64,000 nucleotides of DNA from Chitinophagaceae bacterium (GCA_016720775.1 JADKJX010000010.1:69334-133333); one strand, 5' to 3'; positions 16,798 through 26,001 are shown, counted from the stretch's first letter. Made by a program: numbers and translations. The notes: generated by a model from the sequence alone, not told the origin.

Positions 16798-16987
16798 AAC
16801 GTGGCAGGCTTGCTGCTGTGGGGGATTGTTGCTGTGTCCGCCCCGGCACAAAACCTGATTAAAGAAACGAATTTTTATTTTAAACCTAAAGCCGATTAGT
16901 TAGCGGTCAACCCCATAGCCAAAGCCGAATAGGGGAGTTGTGTTGGGATTTCCTTCCGTCTGCCCCCATAGCAGCAAACCTTATGTT
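16798..16987 (-). repeat. attC-10, type A
   Basis: It ends cassette 10. Its right arm GTTAGCCGCC pairs with GGCGGCTAAC before attC-11. Confidence 0.9.
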
Positions 16988-16996
16988 AGCCGCCGT

Positions 16997-17836
16997 TTAT
17001 TTAAATACAAATTTTGCTTTATCCTTAGTAATGTCAAGTATAATGGTGTCAAAGTTTAATACTTTGTCGGCTGATGGCTTGATTAATTGAAGTACGAGCT
17101 CTTTTATTTTAAACTCATTTTCTCTTTCATTGATAGTAAATAAAATTTCCGGCTGCCCCTGCTTTACGAATTTACTACCAATCATTTCATACCCTGTCAC
17201 CTTTAGCATAGAGGCCAATGAGCTTAATTCATTGTTTGTAATAGATAATTTTACGGAAAGTATCTTAATAAAGCGTTTGGTAGAATCTCCGCCTATAAAA
17301 TCTTTCATACTAACCTCTGAAGAATCTCCTAGCCCCCATTTTTTATATGTGGCGACTGAATAAGAACTTAACATTGGTATTAAATGATTGGTCTTGCTTC
17401 CTGAAATGTCCCAATGCTTTTTGAGAACAATTTCAGTTAAAAGAAAGTCAGGGCCTTTGAAATTATATGATTTTAAAGAGTCGGTAGTAACTGATTTCCA
17501 TTGCTCTTCTAATTCTTTTCCTTGTCCAGGCCGGCGTGACTGAAATATTAAATAAGTAGTGCCTCGCTGAGATGCGAAATGTCCCTTATTTGGATTAAAA
17601 TGTATAAAGCTTTCCAACCCATTTATATAATAGCTGATCACTAGGGGGGATTTCTGTAATGTATCATACTGACAACTTCCTAAACTGTCCTTAATAAAAC
17701 TGTTTTTGATTATATTTTGAAAATCAGCAGAATCGATTATTATTTCTATATGGCTGAAGTCAGACTTTGGAGTTTGACTAACTGAAATAAGAGAGGATAC
17801 TAAAAAAAGAATTATGATTGATAGTTTCCTTTGCAT
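16997..17836 (-). CDS. secreted protein, possibly DUF5829-like
   Basis: A 279-residue protein with a signal peptide ending SLISVSQ. It shows HIEIIIDSADFQNIIKNSFI, LVISYYINGLESFIHFNPN, SQRGTTYLIFQSRRPG and KTNHLIPMLSSYSVATYKKW, a pattern I associate weakly with DUF5829 proteins of Bacteroidota. It has no transmembrane segment after the signal and no obvious catalytic motif. It is the sole gene of cassette 10 and ends 10 bp before the attC. Confidence 0.6.
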   Translation of the reverse strand: MQRKLSIIILFLVSSLISVSQTPKSDFSHIEIIIDSADFQNIIKNSFIKDSLGSCQYDTLQKSPLVISYYINGLESFIHFNPNKGHFASQRGTTYLIFQSRRPGQGKELEEQWKSVTTDSLKSYNFKGPDFLLTEIVLKKHWDISGSKTNHLIPMLSSYSVATYKKWGLGDSSEVSMKDFIGGDSTKRFIKILSVKLSITNNELSSLASMLKVTGYEMIGSKFVKQGQPEILFTINERENEFKIKELVLQLIKPSADKVLNFDTIILDITKDKAKFVFK

Positions 17837-17865
17837 AATTGAGTTGCTTTTTTTAAATGGCGGCT

Positions 17866-18054
17866 AACGGGCAGGGCTTGCTGCTGTGGGGGATTGTTGC
17901 TGTGTCTGCCCCGGCTGCAAAACCTGATTAAAGAAACGAATATTTATTTTAAAAGTAAAACTGATTAGTAAACGGTCAACCCCATAGCCGATGCTGAACA
18001 GGGAGTAATGCCTGGATATCCTTCCTTTCGCCCCATAGCAGCAAACCTTATGTT
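17866..18054 (-). repeat. attC-11, type A
   Basis: It ends cassette 11, the inverted toxin-antitoxin pair. Its right arm GTTGTAGGCAGTGCC pairs with GGCATTGCCTACAAC before attC-12 over 15 bases with one wobble-type mismatch, a clear example of the long arms. Confidence 0.9.
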
Positions 18055-18082
18055 GTAGGCAGTGCCTTTTTTAGTATATTTG
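18053..18082 (+). promoter_or_regulatory. promoter of the plus-strand toxin-antitoxin pair
   Basis: TATATTTG at 18075-18082 matches the Bacteroidota -7 box TAnnTTTG. A TTG at 18053-18055 lies exactly 19 bases upstream, the usual -33 spacing, and belongs to the GTTG core of attC-11. The antitoxin ATG follows four bases after the -7 box, so the transcript would be almost leaderless. Functional use is inferred. Confidence 0.5.
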
Positions 18083-18086
18083 TCAC

Positions 18087-18284
18087 ATGAAAGCGTTAGT
18101 AGTTACCCCAAAAAATAGCAACGAATTAAAATTCGTTTCAGACCTGCTAAAAAAACTAGGAGTTGGTTCTTCAACCGTGACCCAAGAAGAATTGGAAGAT
18201 ATTGGTATGTCAAAATTGATGCGTCAGGTTGATAAGACAAAAAAGGCCAGCCGCACAGAAATAATGAAAAAACTGACGGCCTGA
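18087..18284 (+). CDS. antitoxin of RelE-type pair (reversed orientation)
   Basis: A 65-residue protein: KALVVTPKNSNELKFVSDLL, then a QEELEDIGMSKLMRQVD segment and a basic tail. It lies just upstream of a RelE-family gene, sharing one base between stop and start (TGATG), in the antitoxin-first order. It is one of only two genes in the array on the plus strand, against the direction of all other cassettes. That fits a self-promoted addiction module that does not depend on the integron promoter. Confidence 0.75.
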   Translation: MKALVVTPKNSNELKFVSDLLKKLGVGSSTVTQEELEDIGMSKLMRQVDKTKKASRTEIMKKLTA

Positions 18285-18550
18285 TGAAAGTTGAGTTTCT
18301 AAAGAAATTTTCAAAGGATCTTGATGATGTAAAGACGAGGCCTGTCAAGCAGGCTTTAATTCGAGTAATTGAATTAATGGAAGCTACTGACTCCCTTGAT
18401 AAAATTCCTAATACTAAAAAACTGAAAGGTCATAAGGCTGCCTACAGAACCCGGGTGGGTGATTTCCGATTGGGCTTCTTCTTCGATAACTCCACAATCC
18501 TTCTCGCTCGTTTTGTCCACCGAAAAGACATTTACAAAATCTTTCCTTAA
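18284..18550 (+). CDS. RelE/ParE-family toxin
   Basis: An 88-residue toxin: VEFLKKFSKDLDDVKTRPVK, LDKIPNTKKLKGHKAAYRTR, VGDFRLGFFFDNSTILLARF and HRKDIYKIFP. The KLKGH...YR.R.GDFR.GF core and the H-R-x-x-I-Y-K ending are the standard RelE pattern; RelE enzymes cut mRNA at the ribosome A site. It overlaps the antitoxin by one base and is intact, so this pair is the best candidate for an active addiction module in the array. Confidence 0.88.
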   Translation: MKVEFLKKFSKDLDDVKTRPVKQALIRVIELMEATDSLDKIPNTKKLKGHKAAYRTRVGDFRLGFFFDNSTILLARFVHRKDIYKIFP

Positions 18551-18577
18551 ATAGAGACGTCAACTGGCATTGCCTAC

Positions 18578-18769
18578 AACGTGGCAGGCTTGCTGCTGTG
18601 GGGGATTGTTGCTGTGTCCGCCCCGGCGCAAAACCTGATTAAAGAAACGATTTTTTTTTAAAAAAATGTAAAACCGATTAGTTAACGGTCAGCTCCATAA
18701 CCAAAGTTGAATAGGGGAGTGATGACTGGATTTCCTTCCGTCCACCCCCATAGCAGCAAACCTTATGTT
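18578..18769 (-). repeat. attC-12, type A
   Basis: It ends cassette 12. Its right arm GTTAGTGGCT pairs with AGCCACTAAC before attC-13. The GTTA provides the stop of the cassette 12 membrane protein. Confidence 0.9.
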
Positions 18770-19076
18770 AGTGGCTGTTGTTTTTTGTCCGCTGTATTAG
18801 AATGTAAAATCCCGTTACAACTACCCAAGTTATAAGGCAGTCATAAAACAAATTATTAATTGTCCAACCTGAATTTGGGATGGTATTACCACTTACCCAA
18901 AATTGGTGATAATATTCAAAGGGAAAACCAATTTCAAGTTTGTATGGTTCATTTTTTTTGTAATAATGCAGTGGATTTATTTGTGTCAAAACTGTTATGA
19001 AAGAAACTGAAAGGAAGACTAATATTGAAAGAAGTGTCCCAGAGAAAATTGACCATAGAAGTTTTGACTTACTCAT
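18768..19076 (-). CDS. small membrane protein of unknown function
   Basis: A 102-residue protein with an N-terminal helix (LLWSIFSGTLLSILVFLSVS) and a C-terminal helix (NLFYDCLITWVVVTGFYIL) around a short soluble loop containing GFPFEYYHQFWVSG. No family is recognised. Its TAA stop is made by the attC core. It overlaps the upstream DUF7660-like gene by eight bases, so the two are read as one unit in cassette 12. Confidence 0.6.
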   Translation of the reverse strand: MSKSKLLWSIFSGTLLSILVFLSVSFITVLTQINPLHYYKKNEPYKLEIGFPFEYYHQFWVSGNTIPNSGWTINNLFYDCLITWVVVTGFYILIQRTKNNSH

Positions 19077-19296
19077 AAATTGTCGCTCCTTTCAAAATGT
19101 CAGAAAAAGTTTTCCAGTCTGGATTGTCGGCATTAACGTCTTGTCCAGTGTTGTCATAATAACCTTGGATGTCTTGAGCATACCTTGCAATTGCTTCAAG
19201 ATAATCATCAATTGTTTTGTTTGTCCATTTGCTTGGGTCAGATAGAAAGTCAGCTCTTAAAGTTTCTACAAATGCAATGAAATTTTCTCTTGTCAT
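19069..19296 (-). CDS. small acidic protein, DUF7660-like
   Basis: A 75-residue soluble protein: TRENFIAFVETLRADFLSDP, a helical EAIARYAQDIQGYYDNTGQD segment, and NPDWKTFSDILKGATIYE. The pattern (short helical protein with NP.W..F.DIL..A..YE) matches small immunity-like proteins I know as DUF7660. An open frame continues upstream through attC-13, but the ATG at 19296 just inside the cassette is the plausible start. Coupling to the following membrane protein suggests a joint role, unknown. Confidence 0.65.
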   Translation of the reverse strand: MTRENFIAFVETLRADFLSDPSKWTNKTIDDYLEAIARYAQDIQGYYDNTGQDVNADNPDWKTFSDILKGATIYE

Positions 19297-19321
19297 CGTG
19301 AAGTCGTTTACAATAGCCACT

Positions 19322-19510
19322 AACGAGCAGGGCTTGCTGCAGGGCTGGAATTCATTGCTCGTCCGCCCGGAACCGCTGCTGATTAAAGATATAAAAGTAC
19401 AGGTTAACAAACAAAAGCCCAACAATGTTGGTCCAGCCCAGATGAAGCACAACAGCGATAAAATGACCATTGCTCCAATGTCCAGCCAGCCTTGCAGCAA
19501 ACCCAATGTT
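19322..19510 (-). repeat. attC-13, type B
   Basis: It ends cassette 13, the DUF4238 relic. Its right arm GTTAGCGGCA has its partner TGCCGCTAAC before attC-14. The middle agrees closely with attC-02, attC-03 and attC-28. Confidence 0.88.
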
Positions 19511-19521
19511 AGCGGCAGGGT

Positions 19522-20361
19522 TTAGTCTAATCTCTTCCTACTTATGTGTTTTAACTCTGGCTCATTCTTAAGTACATTTATCACATGGGTGAAGTCTGAG
19601 CTAATACTAAATACTTGCCTAGTACATTGCGAAATTTGCAAATAGTTGTAATGAATTATATTTTCAGAATCGTCGAAAACATAGGATTGTCCATTTTGAT
19701 CATCAAGTTCCTGAAAAACACCTTTTGGGATTAACCAGATTCCAAATTTTGGACTGATTGGTAAAAATATTTCTGACATTCTACGGTTAGAGACAATATG
19801 ATTCTGTCTAACTACAGGATTATCAGAAGTAATAAAGTTTGTTTTAGTTACATTTTTTGTAAAGAGCCAACTCTACTCTCTAAATCAGTTTGAGCTGTTG
19901 AAGTAATAATTGGAGTTTTTTAGAAATTTTAAGTGTTCTCCAACTATTTTTTCATCTTTGATTGCATCTTCTGCTATATAATGTTCTGGAATTTCTGTAA
20001 GTCTACTTTGTATATGTGGCTCGAGGTTTCCCCAGAGGATTCTTGACTCAGTTGTTCTTGTCATTTGAACTCAAACAAATTGCGCAAGAAGGCTTAGCTC
20101 TGTAGAAGTTATTCCGGAAAAAGTATCATTTTCTAGGTTTTCAATTAGCGAAGCTATGATGGGTGATATTTTGGTTTCCAATAAACCGAAACGTGCCTCC
20201 AACGAATCTTCCCCGGTTTCTCTGTAAAAAAGAGAATGACTAGCAACTGAAGAGATACTACTGGAAAATGATTTTTCTATAGTTTTATCATACACAAATA
20301 TTTGCTTTCCATTTGGGCTGAAATTCTTTAAATATAGCTCGGGTACAAAATGCTGATTCAT
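19522..20361 (-). pseudogene. DUF4238 protein, several frameshifts
   Basis: The start (NQHFVPELYLKNFSPNGKQI, then FVYDKT and SSVASHSLFYRE) is the DUF4238 signature, in which a conserved H-F-V-P motif opens the protein. The frame breaks near 20070, resumes with MTRTTESRILWGN, breaks again near 19890, and resumes with KTNFITSDNPVVRQN and FLPISPKFGIWLIPK, the family's typical late motif with SDNPV. The full protein would be about 280 residues. With at least two frameshifts it looks inactive, unless the sequence has errors. Its function is unknown. Confidence 0.7.
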
Positions 20362-20389
20362 AAACGAAATTTCAATTAACCTTGCCGCT

Positions 20390-20580
20390 AACGTGGCAGG
20401 CTTGCTGCTGTGGGGGATTGTTGCTGTGTCTGCCCCGGCTGCAAAACCTGATTAAAGAAACGAATTTTTATTTTAAAAGTAAAACCGATTAGTAAACGGT
20501 CAACCCCATAGCCAAAGCTGAATAGGGGAGTAATGCCTGGATTTCCTTCCGTCTGCCCCCATAGCAGCAAACCCAATGTT
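20390..20580 (-). repeat. attC-14, type A
   Basis: It ends cassette 14. Its right arm GTTATGGGCA pairs with TTGCCCATAAC before attC-15, apart from one wobble-type mismatch. Confidence 0.9.
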
Positions 20581-20645
20581 ATGGGCAGTTTTTATTTCTT
20601 CGTATCCAAATTCTGACTTGTCCTACTTAGCCTATATTATTTAGT

Positions 20646-21260
20646 TCATTTAAGTTCTGAAAGTATTAACTTTTTCTGTTTAAATGTATTCTTCATTGCC
20701 TTTTCTCTAACTTTAGGGTCATCGCTGTTAATAAGGTTAAAATATTCAACTGGAACAACTTGCCACTATAAACCATATTTGTCTTTACACCACCCACAAG
20801 AAGCTTCTTCTCCACCGTTTGCAGTCAAAGCATCCCAATAATAATCTACTTCTGCTTGGTCTTTGCAATTAATAACAAACGAAACAGATTCATTAAACTT
20901 AAAAAATGGACCTGCAGCCAAAATATTAAATTCTATATCACCAATTTCCAAAACAGCTGTTTCAAAGTTGCCACCATCTTGCCCATTTTCTTGTGGTGGA
21001 TTCTTATATTGGCGATAGTCTTTCATTTTACCATCTTTGAAAATAGAAATGTAATAATCTACTACCGCTTTTGCATCTTTTGTCTCAACCCAAAGACAAG
21101 GTGTTATTTTTTGCATAATCGAACCTGGCTTTTTTGTTACAGTTTGATTGGAAGTTGTATCAATTTTACTGTTCTTGTCAGAATTCTGCTGAGAATTTCC
21201 ACAACCCATTAGATTCGTTATTATTAATGCAGTCAGAAATTTAATTATTGTCTTTTTCAT
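20646..21260 (-). pseudogene. VOC-fold lipoprotein (PhnB-like), in-frame stop
   Basis: The first 164 residues (20766-21260) include a lipoprotein signal (LMGCGNS) and a PhnB/3-demethylubiquinone-methyltransferase-like VOC domain: MQKITPCLWVETKDAKAVVD, YYISIF, ETAVLEIGDIEFNILAAGP, and CGWCKDKYGL. A TAG codon then interrupts, after which the same frame goes on with WQVVPVEYFNLINSDDPKVR, the normal family ending, to 20646. In relatives the motif is G-L-S-W-Q, so a Ser codon probably became TAG. The cassette 14 gene is therefore cut by a single stop. Confidence 0.7.
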
Positions 21261-21334
21261 TGATTAATTTTTTTAGAAAGTCTAAAATTAAAGTCGGATG
21301 TGACTGTTTGTAGGGTCTCGCTAAAATTGCCCAT

Positions 21335-21525
21335 AACGTGCAAGGCTTGCTGCTGTGGGGGATTTTTGCTGAGTCCGCCCCGGCTGCAAAACCTGATTAA
21401 AGAAACGAATTTTTATTTTAAATGTAAAACCGATTAGTAAACGGTCAACCCCATAGCCAAAGTTGAATAGAGGAGTAATGCCTAGATTACCTTCCGTCTG
21501 CCCCCATAGCAGCAAACCATATGTT
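21335..21525 (-). repeat. attC-15, type A
   Basis: It ends cassette 15. Its right arm GTTGGTGGCAGTG pairs with CATTGCCACCAAC before attC-16, with one wobble-type mismatch. Confidence 0.9.
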
Positions 21526-21545
21526 GGTGGCAGTGTGATTATGAA

Positions 21546-21944
21546 CTACAACGATTTTGGCTGTCCTCGATTAATCTTTTTAAAAGCAATAATGGTTGAG
21601 ATTAGACCTAAAGTCAGACAACCAATAAATATTTTGCCAACATTCCCTTTTGACTCTAAATAAAGAATTTCAAAAGAATTGGGGCTGCTTTTGAGAATTG
21701 CTTCTACAATAACACTGAAAAAGCAAAGTGTAATAAAATAGATAGATGCCAGACAAAATATTTTTTTATTCAATTGGGATTGTGTCGTACTAAAATAGAC
21801 AATAGTTAAGGTAATCATTATAATGGTAAAAGGAATTCCAAGTAATTGTCCGCCATGTCCATAGCCTGTCAAGATGTAACCGAAGCGAAAACAATAAAAG
21901 CAAGAAATAATTGTAGCAATAACAAGAATGATTTTCTTATCCAT
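21546..21944 (-). CDS. four-helix membrane protein of unknown function
   Basis: A 132-residue protein made almost wholly of hydrophobic helices (near residues 4-26, 36-52, 61-82 and 103-120), with a YGHGGQ loop after the first helix and a basic C-terminus. No family is recognised. It is the only gene of cassette 15 and starts about 40 bp from the cassette edge. Confidence 0.6.
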   Translation of the reverse strand: MDKKIILVIATIISCFYCFRFGYILTGYGHGGQLLGIPFTIIMITLTIVYFSTTQSQLNKKIFCLASIYFITLCFFSVIVEAILKSSPNSFEILYLESKGNVGKIFIGCLTLGLISTIIAFKKINRGQPKSL

Positions 21945-21985
21945 TTAGAAAGTCCATTTTATTAGGGTGTCGAAACATTGCCACC

Positions 21986-22175
21986 AACGTGGCAGGCTTG
22001 CTGCTGTGGGGGATTGTTGCTGTGTCCGCCCCGGCTGCAAAACCTGATTAAAGAAACGAATTTTTATTTTAAAAGTAAAACCGATTAGCAAATGGTCAAC
22101 ACTATAGCCAAAGCTGAATAGTGGAGTTGTGTTGGGATTTTCTTCCGTCTGCCCCTTAGCAGCAAACCCAATGTT
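21986..22175 (-). repeat. attC-16, type A
   Basis: It ends cassette 16. Its right arm GTTGTGGGCA pairs with TTGCCCACAAC before attC-17. The middle shares GGTCAACACTATAGCC with attC-18. Confidence 0.9.
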
Positions 22176-22230
22176 GTGGGCAGTTATTCATAGATAACTC
22201 ATTGTACATTCGTCAGACTGGGAACTCCTT

Positions 22231-22746
22231 TTAGTTAATATCTTTCTTTTTTGTTGGGCAATAAGTTGATAAATAAAGAAAAGCATTTTTAATCATTTCA
22301 ATGGTGTTAGATGCTTCCATATACAAGTTAAAATAAAGCCCATTCGATAGAGATTTACGTCCAACATTAAGAGAATAACCAGAATGTTCTTCACATGTTA
22401 TTTCAGTTTCTCCTAAAATAGATATATACGTTTTTCCGTCGCTATCAACTTTTTTAATATCTGTAATATTGCAGATTGGCGTGGACATATTGTCAACTGA
22501 GTAAACTAATGTTTTTTCTTTATTATTAATAATGTAGCTTTTCCTCTGCTTTAGATTAAGAAAAAAGTTTCCACTTGCGTCTTTTGAAATCTTAAAACCA
22601 GTAAAAGAAGTTGTAGTCGACAAATAGGAATGATTCGCATAATCTTCATTTACCAGTACCAGAGTATTTAATTGATGTTCTAAATAAGTAACTATCTGTT
22701 GATAATTAGAATTAGAGGTTGCTGTTGTATCAGTTTGTTTGTGCAT
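22231..22746 (-). CDS. protein of unknown function, signal peptide interrupted
   Basis: A 171-residue frame: YQQIVTYLEHQLNTLVLVNE, SFTGFKISKDASGNFFLNLK and ILGETEITCEEHSGYSLNVG, mostly beta-strand in character. Upstream in the same frame an ATG at 22800 gives KRIFLTSFCCVISF, a likely signal peptide, but a TAG at 22753-22755 separates it from the rest. The intact protein was probably secreted and about 189 residues long. No family is recognised. It is the single gene of cassette 16. Confidence 0.5.
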   Translation of the reverse strand: MHKQTDTTATSNSNYQQIVTYLEHQLNTLVLVNEDYANHSYLSTTTSFTGFKISKDASGNFFLNLKQRKSYIINNKEKTLVYSVDNMSTPICNITDIKKVDSDGKTYISILGETEITCEEHSGYSLNVGRKSLSNGLYFNLYMEASNTIEMIKNAFLYLSTYCPTKKKDIN

Positions 22747-22842
22747 GTGCTGCTAAAAAGAAATGACACAACAAAATGATGTAAGAAATATTCTTTTCAT
22801 TTTATAAAATTTAATTAATATTTCATGCTTGTAATTGCCCAC

Positions 22843-23032
22843 AACGTGGCAGGCTTGCTGCTGTGGGGGATTATTGCTGTGTCCGCCCCGGCTGCAAAAC
22901 CTGATTAAAGAAACGAAAATTTATTTAAACGTGAAGCCGATTAATTAACGGTCAACCCAATAGCCGAAGCTGAATAGGGGAGAAATGATTGGATTTCCTT
23001 TCGTCTGCCCCCATAGCAGCAAACCTAATGTT
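22843..23032 (-). repeat. attC-17, type A
   Basis: It ends cassette 17. Its right arm GTTGGCCGAAG pairs with TTTCGGCCAAC before attC-18. The site is nearly identical to attC-23 in its middle. Confidence 0.9.
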
Positions 23033-23051
23033 GGCCGAAGTGCTTCACATC

Positions 23052-23651
23052 TTACACTTTAAATGGACCTTCGAAATCAACAAAATGAGTGTCGCTAACA
23101 TTCAATTTTGTCTTTAAGTCTAATAATGTTTCTTGCTCAAGATGCAATTCATTGTTGAACTCGTAGGTTTGTAAAATTGCGAGAATCCTCGGATTTAAAA
23201 ATAACCTCTCAGTGAAATAAGATAAAATATCATTGAGAAATTTCCTTCTCTCCTTCATTGATTTTTTTGTGCATTTTAGCTGATATTAAACTTGCTCGTA
23301 AATTAGTAAAAGATGAATGGTATAATGAAATTCCTTGTATTTATATTTTGTCTTTTCTGAATCTGATTCCATAGATTTTTCAATGTCAAATCTTCTTTTG
23401 AGGTATTCGTCTTTTCCCATGCAAAACATGTGTGATAATCTCCAATCGTCCAACAACGTTTTTTCAATTGTATGGCAGAGATTATAGAGCTTGTCAATCA
23501 TTTCAAAAGTCGAACGCTCCGCATGTGTTACCCTAGTAAGATATTGATTTCTTAATGCGAAGAATATACCTATAACCCCAATTAAAAGGGATATAAGCTT
23601 AATGTCATCGTCAAATTTTAGTGTTCTTAAATAATCAAAGATTGAGTTCAT
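23052..23651 (-). pseudogene. membrane-anchored protein of unknown function, in-frame stop
   Basis: Two frames, 23286-23651 and 23052-23258, are in phase and separated by one TAA at 23286-23288. Together they would give about 199 residues: an N-terminal helix (LISLLIGVIGIFFALRNQYL), a helical domain with ERSTFEMIDKLYNLCHTIEK and a C-terminal part FLNDILSYFTERLFLNPRIL. No known family. Because the frame is preserved on both sides of the stop, a single substitution is likely. It is the only gene of cassette 17. Confidence 0.5.
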
Positions 23652-23685
23652 CTTATTTAAAGGATGTTATTTTAGCATTTCGGCC

Positions 23686-23876
23686 AACGTGCAAGGCTTG
23701 CTGCTGTGGGGGATAGTTGCTGTGTCCGCCCCGGCTGCAAAACCTGATTAAAGAAACGAATTTTTATTTTAAAAGTAAAACCGATTAGCAAATGGTCAAC
23801 ACTATAGCCAAAGCTGAATAGGGGAGTTGTGTTGGGATTTTGTTCCGTCTGCCCCCATAGCAGCAAACCATGTGTT
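23686..23876 (-). repeat. attC-18, type A
   Basis: It ends cassette 18. Its right arm GTTGTGCGT pairs with ACGCACAAC before attC-19. Confidence 0.9.
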
Positions 23877-23896
23877 GTGCGTTCGTGCTTTAATTA

Positions 23897-24772
23897 TCAC
23901 TCCAGGCTATATTCTTTATTGATTAGCTTTATTATTGAACCCGCCTCGGTTTTTAAACCTTTCATTATTATCAACTGATTTACCCTGTTTGTTTTAACTA
24001 GTGCAATTTGAACAGCCAAGTCATTTATATCATTTTTGGCGGTAGATTGTAATTCAGGATTGTAATTTAAGTGCGTTGCGGCCATTCCGGTTTGCATGTC
24101 TAACATATCATTAAGTACAAATCCTGAAAAAACTTTGTTCATTGCTTTTCGGTATTCACTGAGTTGAGCATCTTCAAGGGATAAAAATTGTGATAAAACC
24201 TTTAACTTATTTATATAGTCCTGAATACTGTCAATTACACTTTTATTTTCTATCAGCCTTAGCCCCCCTGAATAGTTAAGCTGTTGAATTGTACCATCGT
24301 TTGATCTCCACAAATTTCGTAGTGCTATAGTTCTGCCGAAATAATATATATCACTACTTGTATTTTTATAATCAGCATTTTTAAAAAGAGAGAAAATTGA
24401 ATCTGCACTATGTACGTATCTTGTTACTGAAGCTTCTGATCTTGTTAAACCGGCGATATCGTTGTTTAAATCTCTGACTAAGGAGACCATGTATTCCTTT
24501 TCATGTTTTTTCAAAACAAAGTGCTCCCTTATATTTTCAGCAATAAATCCCATTGTTACTGCTAAAAATATCATCAAAAACTCAAGAAAATATTCTTTCC
24601 ATTTTTTAGGTTTATGATTAAGGTCAGGGTGATGATGTACTTCCATATTTTCAGTTTCTTGAATTGAGTTAATAGTCTCTGTGTCAGCAGTAGGAGTAAT
24701 TTCGTCAGGAAGATTTTCCGACTGATTATTTGTCGGATTATCTAAATGTTCTTCGTCTGTATTGTCTGCCAT
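23897..24772 (-). CDS. single-pass membrane protein of unknown function
   Basis: A 291-residue protein. A polar N-terminus ends in MEVHHHPDLNHKPKKWKEYF, then a membrane helix LEFLMIFLAVTMGFIAENIR, then a long helical domain (LVRDLNNDIAGLTRSEAS through INKEYSLE). The HHH...KPKxWKEYFLEFLMIFLAVTMGF segment is recurrent in Bacteroidota proteins of unknown role. The C-terminal domain has alternating helices compatible with a periplasmic coiled-coil region. It is the single gene of cassette 18. Confidence 0.7.
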   Translation of the reverse strand: MADNTDEEHLDNPTNNQSENLPDEITPTADTETINSIQETENMEVHHHPDLNHKPKKWKEYFLEFLMIFLAVTMGFIAENIREHFVLKKHEKEYMVSLVRDLNNDIAGLTRSEASVTRYVHSADSIFSLFKNADYKNTSSDIYYFGRTIALRNLWRSNDGTIQQLNYSGGLRLIENKSVIDSIQDYINKLKVLSQFLSLEDAQLSEYRKAMNKVFSGFVLNDMLDMQTGMAATHLNYNPELQSTAKNDINDLAVQIALVKTNRVNQLIIMKGLKTEAGSIIKLINKEYSLE

Positions 24773-24820
24773 TTAGTTTTGGTTGGTTATGTTATTAGAG
24801 TGTTCAATCGCATGACGCAC

Positions 24821-25011
24821 AACGTGGCAGGCTTGCTGCTGTGGGGGAGTGTTGCTGTGACCGCCCCGGCCGCAAAACCTAATTAAAGAAACGAATTTTT
24901 ATTTTAAATGTAAAACTGATTAGTTAACGGTCAACCCAATAGCCAAAGTTGAATAGGGGAGTAATGGCTGGATTTCCTTCCGTCCGCCCCCATAGCAGCA
25001 AACCATATGTT
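24821..25011 (-). repeat. attC-19, type A
   Basis: It ends cassette 19. Its right arm GTTGGCTGTAGTGCT pairs with AGCATTACAGCCAAC before attC-20, with one wobble-type mismatch in 15 bases. Confidence 0.9.
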
Positions 25012-25033
25012 GGCTGTAGTGCTGCTAATATAA

Positions 25034-25777
25034 TTATTCAGCAATTACATGACGCCTGCCAAGATCAATAAAAAAGTTAGCATGGCAAGCAACACTTTTA
25101 TTTCCTAAAATTGCTGGCTTCCAATATTTAAATTTTTTAGCTGATTGCAATAAATTTTTCTTCGCGCTTTTTACGCAAGTATTTGTGGAGCCTTCTGAAT
25201 CGATAATTTCAAATTTAAAAGCTCGCCCTTTTGTGTCTACAATAAATGAGATATTGCAAACAAAATTGCTATTGTAATTTGTGATGGATTGGCAAGAGTC
25301 TGCAAAGACTAAGCCTTTAAAGAAGGCGTTATCCAAATTTTCTGAACCTTTGATGTATTCAATCTGCTTGTCACAATAATAATAGGGGATAGTGTCTTTG
25401 ATATACCGAGCTTTAAAAATTTCATCGGCTTTTTTAATCAGATTGGCCTTAAAATTACTTCCATATTTTTTTGAAAGGACGCTGTCCATAAATCTTGAAT
25501 AGCATATATAAGAATCAAAGCCGTAATCATGTTCTACATAAGGATAAGGTGTGAATTCTAGTTTATTCACTTTGCAAAGTGAATCCAATATAGGAAACAT
25601 CCTTGAGAATGGTAGATCCCATTCTGCGCTAGTGCAGAATTTGTATATTCCTTTGGCATATTCTTCCTGTGCTAACATGATATTTTGTGAGCAAGAAGAG
25701 TCTGGCGACGCCACTTGTCCAACACCTTTTAAGTGAGTCAAAAATATTATAATTGTTAGAATTGCTTTTCCCATCAT
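25034..25777 (-). CDS. secreted protein with TonB-C-like end
   Basis: A 247-residue protein with a signal peptide ending LKGVGQ. The last 85 residues (FVCNISFIVDTKGRAFKFEI, TCVKSAKKNLLQSAKKFKYW, KPAILGNKSVACHANFFIDL) resemble the TonB C-terminal domain fold seen in many Bacteroidota periplasmic proteins, where W-x-P-A-x-x-x-G-x-x-V is the core. The first part is unrelated to any family I know. It is the sole gene of cassette 19. Confidence 0.6.
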   Translation of the reverse strand: MMGKAILTIIIFLTHLKGVGQVASPDSSCSQNIMLAQEEYAKGIYKFCTSAEWDLPFSRMFPILDSLCKVNKLEFTPYPYVEHDYGFDSYICYSRFMDSVLSKKYGSNFKANLIKKADEIFKARYIKDTIPYYYCDKQIEYIKGSENLDNAFFKGLVFADSCQSITNYNSNFVCNISFIVDTKGRAFKFEIIDSEGSTNTCVKSAKKNLLQSAKKFKYWKPAILGNKSVACHANFFIDLGRRHVIAE

Positions 25778-25800
25778 GAAGTTTCAATAGCATTACAGCC

Positions 25801-25991
25801 AACGTGGCAGGCTTGCTGCTGTGGGGGAATGTTGCTGTGTCCGCCCCGGCTGCAAAGCCTGATTAAAGAAACGAATTTTTATTTTTAATGTAAAACCGAT
25901 TAGTAAACGGTCAACCCCATAGCCAAAGTTGAATGGGGGAGTAAAGCTCGGATTTCCTTCCGTCTGCCCCCATAGCAGCAAACCTTATGTT
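25801..25991 (-). repeat. attC-20, type A
   Basis: It ends cassette 20. Its right arm GTTAGTGGCA pairs with CACTAAC before attC-21 over seven bases. Confidence 0.9.
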
Positions 25992-26001
25992 AGTGGCAGT
26001 A

